From Pectinophora gossypiella (lineage: Eukaryota; Arthropoda; Insecta; Lepidoptera; Gelechiidae), in NCBI RefSeq assembly GCF_024362695.1, contig NC_065412.1, positions 4,807,290-4,871,289 of the forward strand: a stretch of 64,000 bases of DNA. Reading direction: 5' to 3'. The translations under genes were made by a program, and so were the position numbers. Numbering within the stretch: the first letter of the stretch is position 1; each line of letters begins with the position of its first letter. This document shows positions 20,001 to 29,455 of this stretch, piece by piece. A model generated the notes under the pieces. It saw nothing but the letters and a program-made list of their open reading frames with translations, was not told the origin of the DNA and did not search any database.

Positions 20001-22008
20001 TTTGGAATATAGTGCTTATTACACAAATGATGATGTTACAGTGCGCACCAGTGCGTTGTCGCCTATGTTAATCGTATATTGATGTGTATGAATCGTATAT
20101 TACTAGAATATCATTTAACACTGAATTTTGCTGGAAAACATACGCCTCTTGAATTTGCCTAAAGGATGATACGGTAACCAACCACGGCCATAGTCACAGT
20201 CATGACTTATAACAACCGTCCAGTGAACATTCGATTCACGAAACTCTGACGATGATAAGAGCAACTTTTAAGAATATATTAAAGTTATTTTCAAGTAAAC
20301 CGCTTGCTTTTAACGCTAGGAAGCGAGGCTTTAAAGCTTTTTGGTATTCAATCAAGTACCTATGATGCAAATCGCTGCATTTAGAATGCATGACTCCTGT
20401 AAAGCACTTCAATACAATGCATCAAAGACTGCACACTTCATTATTAGTATACAGGTTCATTAGTACATAAAATACATAGTTACATACTCAACTTACAGAA
20501 CTACCAGAATCACAAATCGATTTATTTTATTCGTGAATAAAATATTTTTGGATAGGTAACTTTAAGAAGAAAACTTTGAGAACATTATCGAATTTCATAT
20601 TGACGATAGATATATCGTTAGTTGGCATTTCTATATACTTAATTCATAAACAATTTGGGAAAGGAATCGTATACCCCTACGAAATAACGTACAGGTGTTA
20701 CAATTCTGGGTCCTTTTTGATCGTTGTTCTTTGCATATGAAAAATAAAATCAAATCAATGGCATTTTGGTTAATAGCACTTTCTTTCAGGATGTATGTTC
20801 GAATAAACGTTAAATTCGTGGGTTATTCATGACATTCCTATTAAAGGGACAAGGGCCAAAGTATTCGGAGTAAAACATAAGAGTACCTAATCTCGTCTAA
20901 ACCCGTTCGAAGCACGTATTTGGGCATCATTTACGATTCACATTGCTTATTCAGGCTATTAATAATAAATGGTATATTCTAGAACTGGATGAGGTAATGG
21001 ATAAGATGGAATAATGGTAGGTAAGTATGATACCTATGCCACAGCTCATATAATAGTATTTCAACAATGAATTTTCTCGGTCTTTGGTGTAATCGTACTA
21101 CGAGACGGTGTACTGACTATTTTATTTAGATTGTATGACATAAAATGTTTGCATATTTGCCGTCGCGAACTGATTGGACTTTATAGGTAGAGTAAAATAA
21201 GGTCCTAGTACTACTATATTCGATGACATGGAGTGAATAAAATGTTGTGAACTTACATTTACTTATTACTTTTTTATGCCTGTTACATTATTTCTGTGGC
21301 GCTATTTTTTCCTACTATAAAGCGACACCTTTTCGTCCGTCGAATCGAATAGCCTTGTTATTGATTTTCTTCTGATCTTTAAATAATTGGTAAAATGATT
21401 CCTGATATTTTTTTATGTAGAACACCCAAAGCATTTTCAAAAGGTCCTGCCTGTATTTTTTCTCGTCCGGTAAATAGTTTTTGATTGATTTAACCTTCGG
21501 ATGATTTATCCTCTGAACTTCGTGATTAAAATATTTTATTTCAGGGTTATTTCTTGAGTATTCACTGTTAACCTCTCACTCGAATTCTAAGTTCTATGAC
21601 ATTCCCAGGATGATAAGTACTTACTTAATATGATACACGATTTACGCTCATTTTCCTTCACTTTTTTCCTTCCGCGTGCTTTCAATTTATTATACCTACA
21701 TTCGAGACTACAGTCGAGAATTAATTGAACTTAAATCTTGTAACATAAATATACATTAACATAATGTATATAGTTACTTACCCGCTTTTTTCAGAGATTA
21801 AGGCGAGCGCTTTAACTGCTAAAGTGTCGACGTCCTTTAGGTAAATATGTATTAAATATGATACAAGTTAACGAAGTTATTATGAAGAAATGATTAAACT
21901 AGAAAATATAATTTCAGTACGAATAGTCGTACGTTGGAACAACTAATTTTGTACGACCGCTGCGCACTGTAGTCTGTGGATACCTAAAGTTGATCTACAT
22001 TACCTAAG
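20001..22008. other. Geneless AT-rich stretch
   Basis: Two kilobases with no coding frame, splice-flanked exon or clear repeat that I can support. Confidence 0.5.
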
Positions 22009-22310
22009 TGATATATATTAATCGATTAAAAGATTAATAATCGATTATTCTCTAAGCCCTTAAATGATATAAATATCGATATGCCTAGCGATAGTATCGA
22101 TGCTATCGATTAAATCGATATTGAAAATTCTACAATTATATCGTGAATCGTTATTATAATCTAATAATTGTTAGATATAATCGATTATATCGATACTATC
22201 GATTGTAGAATAATTGTAATACTATCAACGAAGAAGCACGTGCTTTTTTCAGTTTATAATCCGTACGGGACTTTAAAAATAAATTAATTCTGTCCAATAA
22301 AACATGGCGG
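22009..22310. promoter_or_regulatory. Candidate regulatory element: array of nine ATCGAT sites, palindromic E-box, CCAAT
   Basis: ATCGAT occurs at 22021, 22040, 22075, 22096, 22105, 22114, 22180, 22189 and 22198. Two triplets have an exact 9-bp spacing and are arranged as an imperfect inverted repeat. TATCGATA (the insect DREF core) occurs at 22074. The array is followed by a 12-bp palindrome AAGCACGTGCTT (E-box) at 22234-22245, CCAAT at about 22294 and a YY1/Pho-like ACATGGCGGCG at about 22303. The cluster is directly visible. That it is a promoter or insulator is inference, and no transcript is identified. Confidence 0.45.
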
Positions 22311-23174
22311 CGTAACAACACGTAAACAAGAACTACTATTTCTATTTGACTGCCTTTATATTTCGAGAATTAAATAATAATAAAGCTTGAAACACACAAA
22401 GCCGGCAAAACCGGAAGAAACTGGTTCGGCGCGGGATTTACATTTACTATTTTATACCGAAATCCCGAGCTGTTGGCGCCCGCTTGTGACGCTTTCCCGG
22501 CTCTGTATGAATGAAACTGAAATGTCGGGTCTGGCAGTTAGTATTCAGTGCCGGTCGTAACACCGCCTGCCAAACATGGATTGTGCTTTTACAGTCCCCC
22601 TGCGGACACCACTCGTAAAAACTAACTTTCATTGATATCTGCCTGATATAAACTTGTTAGGCTTGAGTGTTTTCAATCTCTGAAAATAACATAAAGTTTG
22701 TAGTCGCACGAGTTCGCAGTAAAAATAAAGTAGGTAGATGTTCGAAGCGTCTTTATAAAAATATACTTAGTTTATTATTTTTAAGTGTCCCAGTAAGAGA
22801 TTCGTTATGTAATACAACCTTAGTGATATCAAGTAAGTATACACTAAGGTTTTTACAGAGATTAGGGATTTACCGACGTAAATAAATAAAAAATAATTAA
22901 AGATGGTCTTATAAATTTGGATTCATTATGAATGTTAGTAGGTACCGACATTAATTAAAGCCGAAATGAAATGAAATTCCGATTTTCCATTTAAATACAA
23001 CCATAATCCGAGAATGGTTGAAATATTTCATTAAAATAAATCAGCTACCCATATTTTTGTTTCGTTACACGTGGGTTATTTTAAACAAGAGCTGAGAATC
23101 AGCCAGCAGGAAATCAAATCAAATTAAAAACTTTATTGCTTTCCACATGGAAACTAGATACTTTTTTATATACT

Positions 23175-23398
23175 GGGTGTTAGTGACATCGTAACGAAAA
23201 CTTTGAGGGATGATTCAGGCCATAATTCTGAGTTGATATCAAGTGGAATTTTCCGTCGCAAAAGTATGGAACGGAAAATAATTTAAATAAGCTCTAAAAT
23301 TTTCATGACTTCTCCGACAGGAAATTCCACTTGATATCGACTCAGAATCATGGTCTGAATCATCCCCTTCAGTATTCGTTACAGTGTCACTAACACCC
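23175..23398. mobile_element. FB-1 fold-back element, copy 1
   Basis: Arms of about 85 bp start with GGGTGTTAGTGACATCG and end with GTCACTAACACCC. Within them AACTTTGAGGGATGATTCAG and TTCTGAGTTGATATCAAGTG are mirrored on the other side. The short spacer has no coding frame. A second copy starts 36 bp downstream. Confidence 0.9.
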
Positions 23399-23433
23399 AT
23401 ACCTACTTGTATGGCTACTGTATGTACTTGTAT

Positions 23434-23631
23434 GGGGTGTAAGTGACATCGTAATGAATACTGAGTTAATATCAAGTGGAATTTTCCATCGCAAAAGTAT
23501 AGGATTGAAAATAATTAAAAAAAACTAAAAAAATAACATGAATTTTGCGACGGAAAATTCCACTTGATATTAACTCAGAATCATGGTCTGAATCATCCCT
23601 CTGAGTATTCGTTACGATGTCACTACCACCC
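23434..23631. mobile_element. FB-1 fold-back element, copy 2
   Basis: Same terminal repeats as the neighbour (GGGGTGTAAGTGACATCG ... GATGTCACTACCACCCT), with a roughly 26-bp gap in the left arm where the GGATGATTCAG segment is deleted. Confidence 0.9.
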
Positions 23632-23635
23632 TGTA

Positions 23636-23725
23636 TATATTTTTAAGAATATTATATTTAAAATTACTAAGTAACTTACAAATATAATATTCTTAAAAAT
23701 ATATATATATATATATATATATAAA
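23636..23725. repeat. AT-rich palindrome with (AT)n tract
   Basis: ATTTTTAAGAATATTATAT on the left pairs with ATATAATATTCTTAAAAAT on the right around a 25-nt loop, followed by about 12 AT units. Confidence 0.8.
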
Positions 23726-23966
23726 AGTATCTACATAAATGAATCATTAAAATAATCTTGTATTGAATAAAAAGCTCTTTTGTATGAGGTTATGTTTTAA
23801 ACTTTTTAATAGATAAGTTTACTTATTATATTCTTCTATTGCTCGATGTTTTGGGGACCTTTTTATAATTTTTTATGATGAAAAAAAAAAAGCTCGGTTT
23901 CAATTTCGTAAGTAAAAATATCGAAAGAGTTTCGCATGGACAGGAGGAGGACCCGGTGGTGTGATA

Positions 23967-24030
23967 TCCGGCCAAGTAGTTAATGCCATCTGCGGCAAAT
24001 CTACAATAAGTCACGTCAAAAAAAAAAAAA
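23967..24030 (+). mobile_element. Rep-A, 64-bp extreme 3' end with 12-bp TSD
   Basis: Perfect GGTGGTGTGATA copies at 23955-23966 and 24031-24042 flank only the last 51 bp of Rep-A (ending AATAAGTCACGTC) plus 13 A. This defines Rep-A as a non-LTR-type retroposon with a poly(A) 3' end. Confidence 0.9.
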
Positions 24031-24257
24031 GGTGGTGTGATAGCGCGCTCGTCCCGACTTGAATTTTTTTGGATTTATTTTCCTCTTGTGAGTTAAAAGA
24101 TCTTTTGTAGTAGTCTTTCTCTTGGTTTCACTACTATAACTAGTGTTGGTCTTATGTACTATGAGTAGCAACTCTAGTAGTAGGCACAAACTCAAGTCGT
24201 AAAGCTTAAAAACTTAATTTAAGTACTATCATTTTAAAAACAAAATTACCTATAGGT

Positions 24258-24526
24258 TTTTTTTTTTTTATTGACGTGACTTATTGTAGATTTGCCGCAG
24301 ATGGCATTAACTATTTGGCCGGACAAATGGGGAGCGCTGAAGGCTCTCACCCGGTACAACGTTTAAGACAACAGGCCTGAGGGTGCCCAGTTGGGCACGA
24401 ACCTCGGCTCAGGGCGTCGTCTGAGAGGAAAAATATTTGAAAGAATTAATTGACCCTAGTGGGTCGATAGCGATAAGCGCTGAATGAGGGAAATCGTCGA
24501 CCACGCCGGCGGGGTCGGTATCGGGG
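24258..24526 (-). mobile_element. Rep-A, 269-bp copy with 14-bp TSD
   Basis: Flanked by AATTACCTATAGGT at 24244-24257 and 24527-24540, with the A-tail on the minus strand. It contains the conserved blocks CTCAGACGACGCCCTGAGCC, GGTACCC-type spacer and GCCATCTGCGGCAAATCTAC of the family. Truncated at the 5' end inside the CCGATACCGACCCCGCCGGC block. Confidence 0.9.
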
Positions 24527-24624
24527 AATTACCTATAGGTAATAATATTGGTTTATATTATTTTATTTATTATGTTTTATTCACGATAGTTGATATCACG
24601 TAGTATCCAAGATTAGTGTTCGAT

Positions 24625-24950
24625 TCTTCTTCTTCTTCTATCGTGTGGGTTGTGAGGTGGATTGCTCATCAACCCTGGTGTCAGGGTTATTATTGAGCCG
24701 CCAAAGGCCCCTGACATGACTCATGTAACGACTACGTACTTACATCAGTAAGTAGTAACTGGGACTAACAGCTTAACGTGCCTTCCGAAGCACGGATCGT
24801 TTTACTTTCGGACAGTCAGGTGATCAGCCTGTAATGTCCTAACCAAACTAGGGTTCACAAAGTGATTTTTGTGATATTTCCCCACCGGGATTCGAACCCG
24901 GGACCTCCGGATCGTGAGCCCATCGCTCAACCACTGGACCACGGAGGCCG
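24625..24950 (-). mobile_element. SINE-1a, full-length tRNA-derived SINE with TSD
   Basis: Read on the minus strand, the head GGCCTCCGTGGTCCAGTGGT... has an intact box A (TGGTCCAGTGG) and box B (GGTTCGAATCC) of an internal Pol III promoter. A body follows with TTTGTGAACC and CCTGACACCAGGG-type blocks and a (GAA)n tail. The target duplication is TTAGTGTTCGAT at 24613-24624 and TTAGTGTCCGAT at 24951-24962 (one mismatch). Confidence 0.9.
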
Positions 24951-25079
24951 TTAGTGTCCGATTAATAGCAATAGGCTCGCCCTGTATTACAAGGGATGGC
25001 ACTTACACGTCATAGCTGGCGGGGAGTGGGTGTATATAGTATACACCTCTACCAATCCTTTCGGAGATACAGGCGTGAT

Positions 25080-25115
25080 GCTATGTTATTGTATGTATGC
25101 ATACAATAACATAGC
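25080..25115. repeat. 16-bp-arm hairpin, 4-nt loop
   Basis: GCTATGTTATTGTATG at 25080-25095 is exactly complementary to CATACAATAACATAGC at 25100-25115. It lies at the end of a Rep-D copy, whose tails elsewhere are ATGCTATGTTATG-like. Confidence 0.9.
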
Positions 25116-25116
25116 C

Positions 25117-25235
25117 CTTTTTTTGTTTGACGTAACACCACGTTTCACGTCACGTTTGTGTTGTCTTTTTTGTATTGCAGATTTGCCTCATATGTCATTA
25201 AACTACTTGGCCGGACAAATGGGGAGCGCTCTCTC
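25117..25235 (-). repeat. Rep-A degenerate copy
   Basis: T-rich start then TTTGACGTAAC, GCAGATTTGCCTCATATGTC and ACTTGGCCGGACAAATGGGG, the 3' end of Rep-A read in reverse. An extra CACGTTTCACGTCACG stretch interrupts the usual GACGTGACTTATTGTAG. Confidence 0.75.
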
Positions 25236-25297
25236 CAGTGAACCTTTATTAAAATATCATCCTAACGATTTAAAAATCAACAACACAGTCGCACACA

Positions 25298-25733
25298 CAC
25301 GGAGTTAGTAGAACGCTTGCCTCTCATTTTGGGGTCGTACGTTTTAATCCCAGCACAGAACCTAAACCAATGTATGTCGAATTTGTATTCGACTTCATGT
25401 TTTCATTATAAATGTTTATCACGTGCTCAGCGGTGAAGTAAAACATCGTGAGGAAACCCACATTCCCGAGAAATGCATTTTCGGAGGTATGTGACTTAAC
25501 TTTTCGAATGCCGGAACGCAGATCTCGACTAGACACAATGTAAAATTTATTGCTGTATCTCGGCAGACGAAAGGTTAACCTGTATTGGGGTGGTTTTCCA
25601 TTCGCGGGTTGGAAGGTCAGACAGGCAGTCGCTTCTGTAAAAAACAGGTCCTGGCAAATCTTCAGGCTACATAAGCGGACTCTGTGAAAAACGGGACAAT
25701 GCTAGGGAGATAATGAAGATGACCAACAGTTTA
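25298..25733 (+). mobile_element. SINE-2, near full-length
   Basis: tRNA-like head GTTAGTAGAACGCTTGCC, decayed box B (GTTTTAATCCC), and a body with TCACGTGCTCAGCGGTGA and CATCGTGAGGAAACCC. A 3' part with CAGTCGCTTCTGTAAAAAAC and AGCGGACTCTGTG ends in a GATAATGAAGATGA tail. The body recurs at 48626-48860 and, inverted, at 36716-36950 and 63049-63180. Confidence 0.75.
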
Positions 25734-25854
25734 ACAAAGGATATTATTTTTATTTGAGTACTTTATTTTTCTGATTTTACAATCGATGCGAATGTTTTCT
25801 TAGCTCGTAGCGTACGTCGCTTGTAGCGATGGGGTTTGTGTAAGGCCCCAGTCA

Positions 25855-26035
25855 TCAAGTACGGTCACGAGCATTAATATGTATACACTTTGGTACCATG
25901 TCACATTAACTTTTTTGACAAGTTGAACTGTAAGTCTTGCTGTATTAGCCGTATGTTACATACCCCGTCCGATTGATTGAGGGGAGGCCTGTGCCTAGTA
26001 GTGGACGTTTATAGGCTGTTTATGTTATTTTGAGC
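25855..26035. repeat. MITE-2 end and SINE-1b 3' fragment
   Basis: 25860-25945 is an inverted MITE-2 end (ACGGTCACGAGCATTAATAT ... TCACATTAACTTTTTTGACA). 25965-26030 is SINE-1b 3' sequence (GATTGAGGGGAGGCCTGTGC ... TAGGCTGTTTATGTT). Confidence 0.7.
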
Positions 26036-26368
26036 AATTTACGTAAACGTTACGTCAAATATCTTTTAAAATGTTTGTGATAAAACTTGGCCTGGTTCGC
26101 AGCTGGTAGTGATTTCTACGTAAACCTATTTTCCTTAAGTTTGCGTAGGTACTGTCACGCAATCGAGTGAGGCAGTGAGGCATCATAAAAGATTCCGCCC
26201 AACAAAAATATCTGTAGTGCTCTGAAATGACTCAAATTGACATGATTTATTAAAGAAAACTCAGGTTCATATTGTACGCGTCTCACCACTCAAGCAATAA
26301 ATTCTACACGAATATAAACAGACGCCCTGGGGATGTCTTGTGGGTGTGCGAATTGAAAAATTGCAATG

Positions 26369-26511
26369 TACAGTCATGAGCAATATCATGTACCCACTTT
26401 AGAACCCTGTCGCACTATCATAATTGACATTTAATGAGACTGATGGTTTAATTTGTCAAAAAAGTTAATGTGACATGGTTTCAAAGTGTATACATACTAC
26501 TCGTGACCGTA
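26369..26511. mobile_element. MITE-2, complete copy
   Basis: About 143 bp bounded by imperfect inverted ends TACAGTCATGAGCAATATCA and TACTACTCGTGACCGTA. The interior contains CTGTCGCACTATCATAATTG and AAAGTTAATGTGACATGG. No coding capacity. Confidence 0.8.
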
Positions 26512-26686
26512 ATTATTACGTATCTAGCGAGAAGTGGGCGTATAACTATTCTACATCTCTGCATACCCCTTCAGGGATACAGGCGTGATGTTAAGTTCGG
26601 TTATGTTATTTCTAATAACATAACATAAACTGCCTATATACGTCCCACTGCTGGGCCCAGGCCTCCCCTCAATCAACCGGAGGGGT

Positions 26687-27864
26687 TGTCGTGAACCATA
26701 CATAATCATGTAAGGTCACGAATTATCTGAATTCTGAATCACATTCCAAAACTGAAATGTGTCATAGTTATATGAAATACCTATGGGGCAAAATACCCAC
26801 AAATGGGCAACGTGCCCATAGCTGTCTAAATATAGGGTAAAAAACCAATGATGTTAGAATATGTGATTAGAATGTTTCATAGTTATATGAATACCTATGG
26901 GGCAAAATACCCACAAATGGACAACGTGCCCATAGCCGTCTGAATATAGGGCAAAAAGCCCACGATGTTTGAATATGGGGTGAAACCCCGCGAATGGCCT
27001 CCAACCGCCCCTTACAGCCATCCCTGTCCACCTGATTGCCTTGATAAATTCATCTGATTACCTGATAAATCACTACAACGATATTACCTACTGCAATGTT
27101 TTACTGTTTGTTTTACTATCCGTTTTACTGTTTACTGTCTGTTGTTCTCTTTATCGATTTGTATCGGATAATACAAATATAGCATAACTGATATCTAAGT
27201 AATTAAGAAAATATATAAGTATTATAAGACTTAACTGAATATTCTTCCTGCACATCGACAGGAAGTCTGATAAAACTGTTGTTGATTGTTATACCTGAAA
27301 ACACACTGTTTCTTCTCTAATCTGTTTCTGAATAATCTCTCTTAATGCAATTTCATTTGTTCCCTTTGTCGATTTATACCAAATAATACAAATACCTATA
27401 GCATAACTGATATCTAAGTAATTAGGAAAATATATAAGTATTATTAGACTTAACTTGGGGGAGGCCTATGCCCAGCAGTGGGCGTCGTACGGCTGATGAT
27501 GATGATAAGACTTAACTGAATATTCTTCCTGCGCATCGACAGGAAGTCTGATAAAACTGTTGTTGATTGTTATATCTGAAAATACACTGTTATTTCTGCT
27601 CTGATCTGTTTCTGAATAATCTGAATGTTCACTGATTTCTGTTCTCTGTTCTAATTCACCTTCTTTTGTTCTCTGAAAATTATTTTGTTTTTTCGTAATG
27701 ACAGCCCGCCAAAAGCATGAACTTTTTTCTGGCCAGTGTTATTATGACATATATAACCTACAAATCGATTACTCACTCGAGTAAAAATAAAATCGATATG
27801 ATGCATTTTAATATTATTATGAATTTGATTATTTAAATTCGAGAACTGATTACAGTTCGAGACA
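26687..27864 (-). repeat. LTR (3' LTR in element orientation)
   Basis: 1178 bp from TGTCGTGAACC to TTCGAGACA on the plus strand. It holds two internal direct duplications. One has a period of about 115 bp (CATAGTTATATGAA ... GGGCAA blocks, 26766 and 26879). The other is a longer one containing CTGATATCTAAGTAATTA at 27189 and 27407, the second copy of which carries a 52-bp SINE insertion. Confidence 0.95.
27456..27507 (+). mobile_element. 52-bp SINE 3'-end insertion inside the LTR, 10-bp TSD
   Basis: AGACTTAACT at 27446-27455 and 27508-27517 flanks GGGGAGGCCTATGCCCAGCA followed by a GATGATGATGAT tail. The same insertion is at 30225-30276 in the other LTR, so it entered before the last transposition. 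Confidence 0.9.
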
Positions 27865-27911
27865 CTGCCCCGACGCAAGAATTATGAAATACACATGTGT
27901 TATGATTAAGT

Positions 27912-28022
27912 TCAGCATTCTAAACCCTGCTGTAGATTTTGAGTAGACTGTTCAATTTGCTGCACTATGTTCTGAACAGCTTGATAAGCAGTTTGTTGAC
28001 TTAGACTCAAACTCTGTTTCAT
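27912..28022 (-). pseudogene. Short Gln-rich coding remnant in the LTR element
   Basis: Thirty-six codons rich in Gln with heptad-like spacing (coiled-coil-like), bounded upstream by an in-frame stop and ending in TGA near the 3' LTR. It may be a relic of a structural protein, but no family can be named. Confidence 0.3.
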
Positions 28023-28305
28023 TGCTATGTCCTGTTAATTTAGCTGAAGCTGTTGTTGATTATGAGACAGCGCACTGAATCAAAATTTTGCTGATGTTTT
28101 CAATAAACATAAGCAGATACGTCTATTCTGGATAACTGAAAAGTATCAGTAATATAACAACTTAATATATCTAATATCACAACTTTCTCCAGATGATGTT
28201 AGCATGTTTGGTTTGTGCTGACAACTCAGTCGTTACTGAAAAAGGACTAAAAATTTGAGCTATTCCAATTTGTTGCTACTGGAGGTACAGCTTAATAGAG
28301 GGCAA

Positions 28306-28743
28306 TTAGGCTCTCACCTGAATATCCTGATCTGCGACTGAAGAGGTCGAGGCTGCTGATATCATCGACAGCTCCCTCATATGCGTCAGCGTATAGTTTA
28401 CCTCTTTGAACTCTTGATTAATGTTCTCCAACTCCCGAAGCTCGTCAACAAGGAAGAACTCTTAATTGTACTGAATAATAACCTGGAAGGCATCCGCTAG
28501 CTGTGGATAATGATGCCCAGATTGCTTCTGCGCCACTGATAGCACGATTGTTGATTCATGTTCTATAACTGTTGCATATGAATCGGTTAATATACGATAT
28601 TTAATTGAAAACTTGGTCTTAACTTTTAGCAAATGGTTGGTATTCATTCTAATAACAATACTTACTATTTCGAATATGTTTACACTGAATTTAAGCAATA
28701 TAAATTGAAGTGAAACATAGTAAAATTTGTACCCCAAAAACAT
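28306..28743 (-). pseudogene. Broken ORF in the LTR element interior
   Basis: One reading frame runs from an ATG at 28743 to a TAA at 28308-28306 and is interrupted by a single in-frame TAA at 28464-28462. The N-terminal third is hydrophobic. The part after the internal stop has an acidic, helical, coiled-coil-like segment. I do not recognise the family; a decayed retroelement structural gene is the most likely source. The broken state fits a non-autonomous element. Confidence 0.4.
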
Positions 28744-28805
28744 AAAATCTATGAATTAGTACTTTTCGAAACTCGTAAATGAACTGACTGACAACAAACT
28801 TAACA

Positions 28806-29405
28806 ACTCAATTCAACTGATCTGATTTATGATTTGTTGATATCTGGTATAGTCAATCTGATTTTATGTTGATAACTGGTATAGTCAATCTGATTTAATG
28901 TTGATAACTGGTATAGTCTATCTGATTTGATGTTGATAACTAACATGGTCAATCCGATTTGATGTTGATAACTGTTATGGTCAACAGTTACATGGTCTAT
29001 CCGATTTGATGTCGATAACATTAACAACTGGCTTCGTCCTTCTGATTTATCAACTGATTTGGTTGATCTGATTCGCAAATAATCTGGTCAATCTGCTTTG
29101 ACAACTGATTTGGTCCATCTCATTTAACTACTATTATTGGCCCATCTGATTTGAGTCAACTGATTTAACAACTATTATTGGCCCATCTGATTTGAGTCAC
29201 CTGTTTTAACAACTGTTATTGGTCCATCTGATTTGAGCTAACTGATTTAACAACTGTTATTGGCCTATCTGATTTGAGCCAACTGATTTAACAACTGAAT
29301 TGGTCCATCTAATTAGGTCCATCTGATTTAACAACTGAATTGGTCCATCTAATTAGGTCCATCTGATTTGATGTCAACTGTTCTGTATCTACTGATTTTG
29401 TACTG
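28806..29405. repeat. Imperfect tandem repeats inside the LTR element
   Basis: About 600 bp of units of 30-45 bp built on GATTTGATGTTGATAACTG and, further right, TTAACAACTGTTATTGG plus CATCTGATTTGAG. The two unit types grade into one another. The array lies next to the putative primer-binding site. Confidence 0.85.
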
Positions 29406-29455
29406 GGTATCATAACACTAAATTACATGTTCAAGATATCCCAGCACCTCCACCA

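Larger units (their letters stand above)
24541..25115 (+). repeat. Rep-D copy, split by a SINE
   Basis: 24541-24624 and 24951-25115 form one Rep-D copy (GATAGTTGATATCACG ... AATAGGCTCGCCCTG ... GGCGGGGAGTGGGTGTATAT ... ACAGGCGTGATGCTATG). SINE-1a at 24625-24950 interrupts it. The 3' end carries a 16-bp-arm hairpin. Confidence 0.75.

Noticed and set aside
27651..27878. Short ORFs across the LTR edges
   Set aside because: They lie in LTR sequence, appear in both LTRs, and show no protein signature.
28806..29405. CRISPR-like repeat array
   Set aside because: The units are imperfect and contiguous with no unique spacers, and they lie inside a eukaryotic LTR element.
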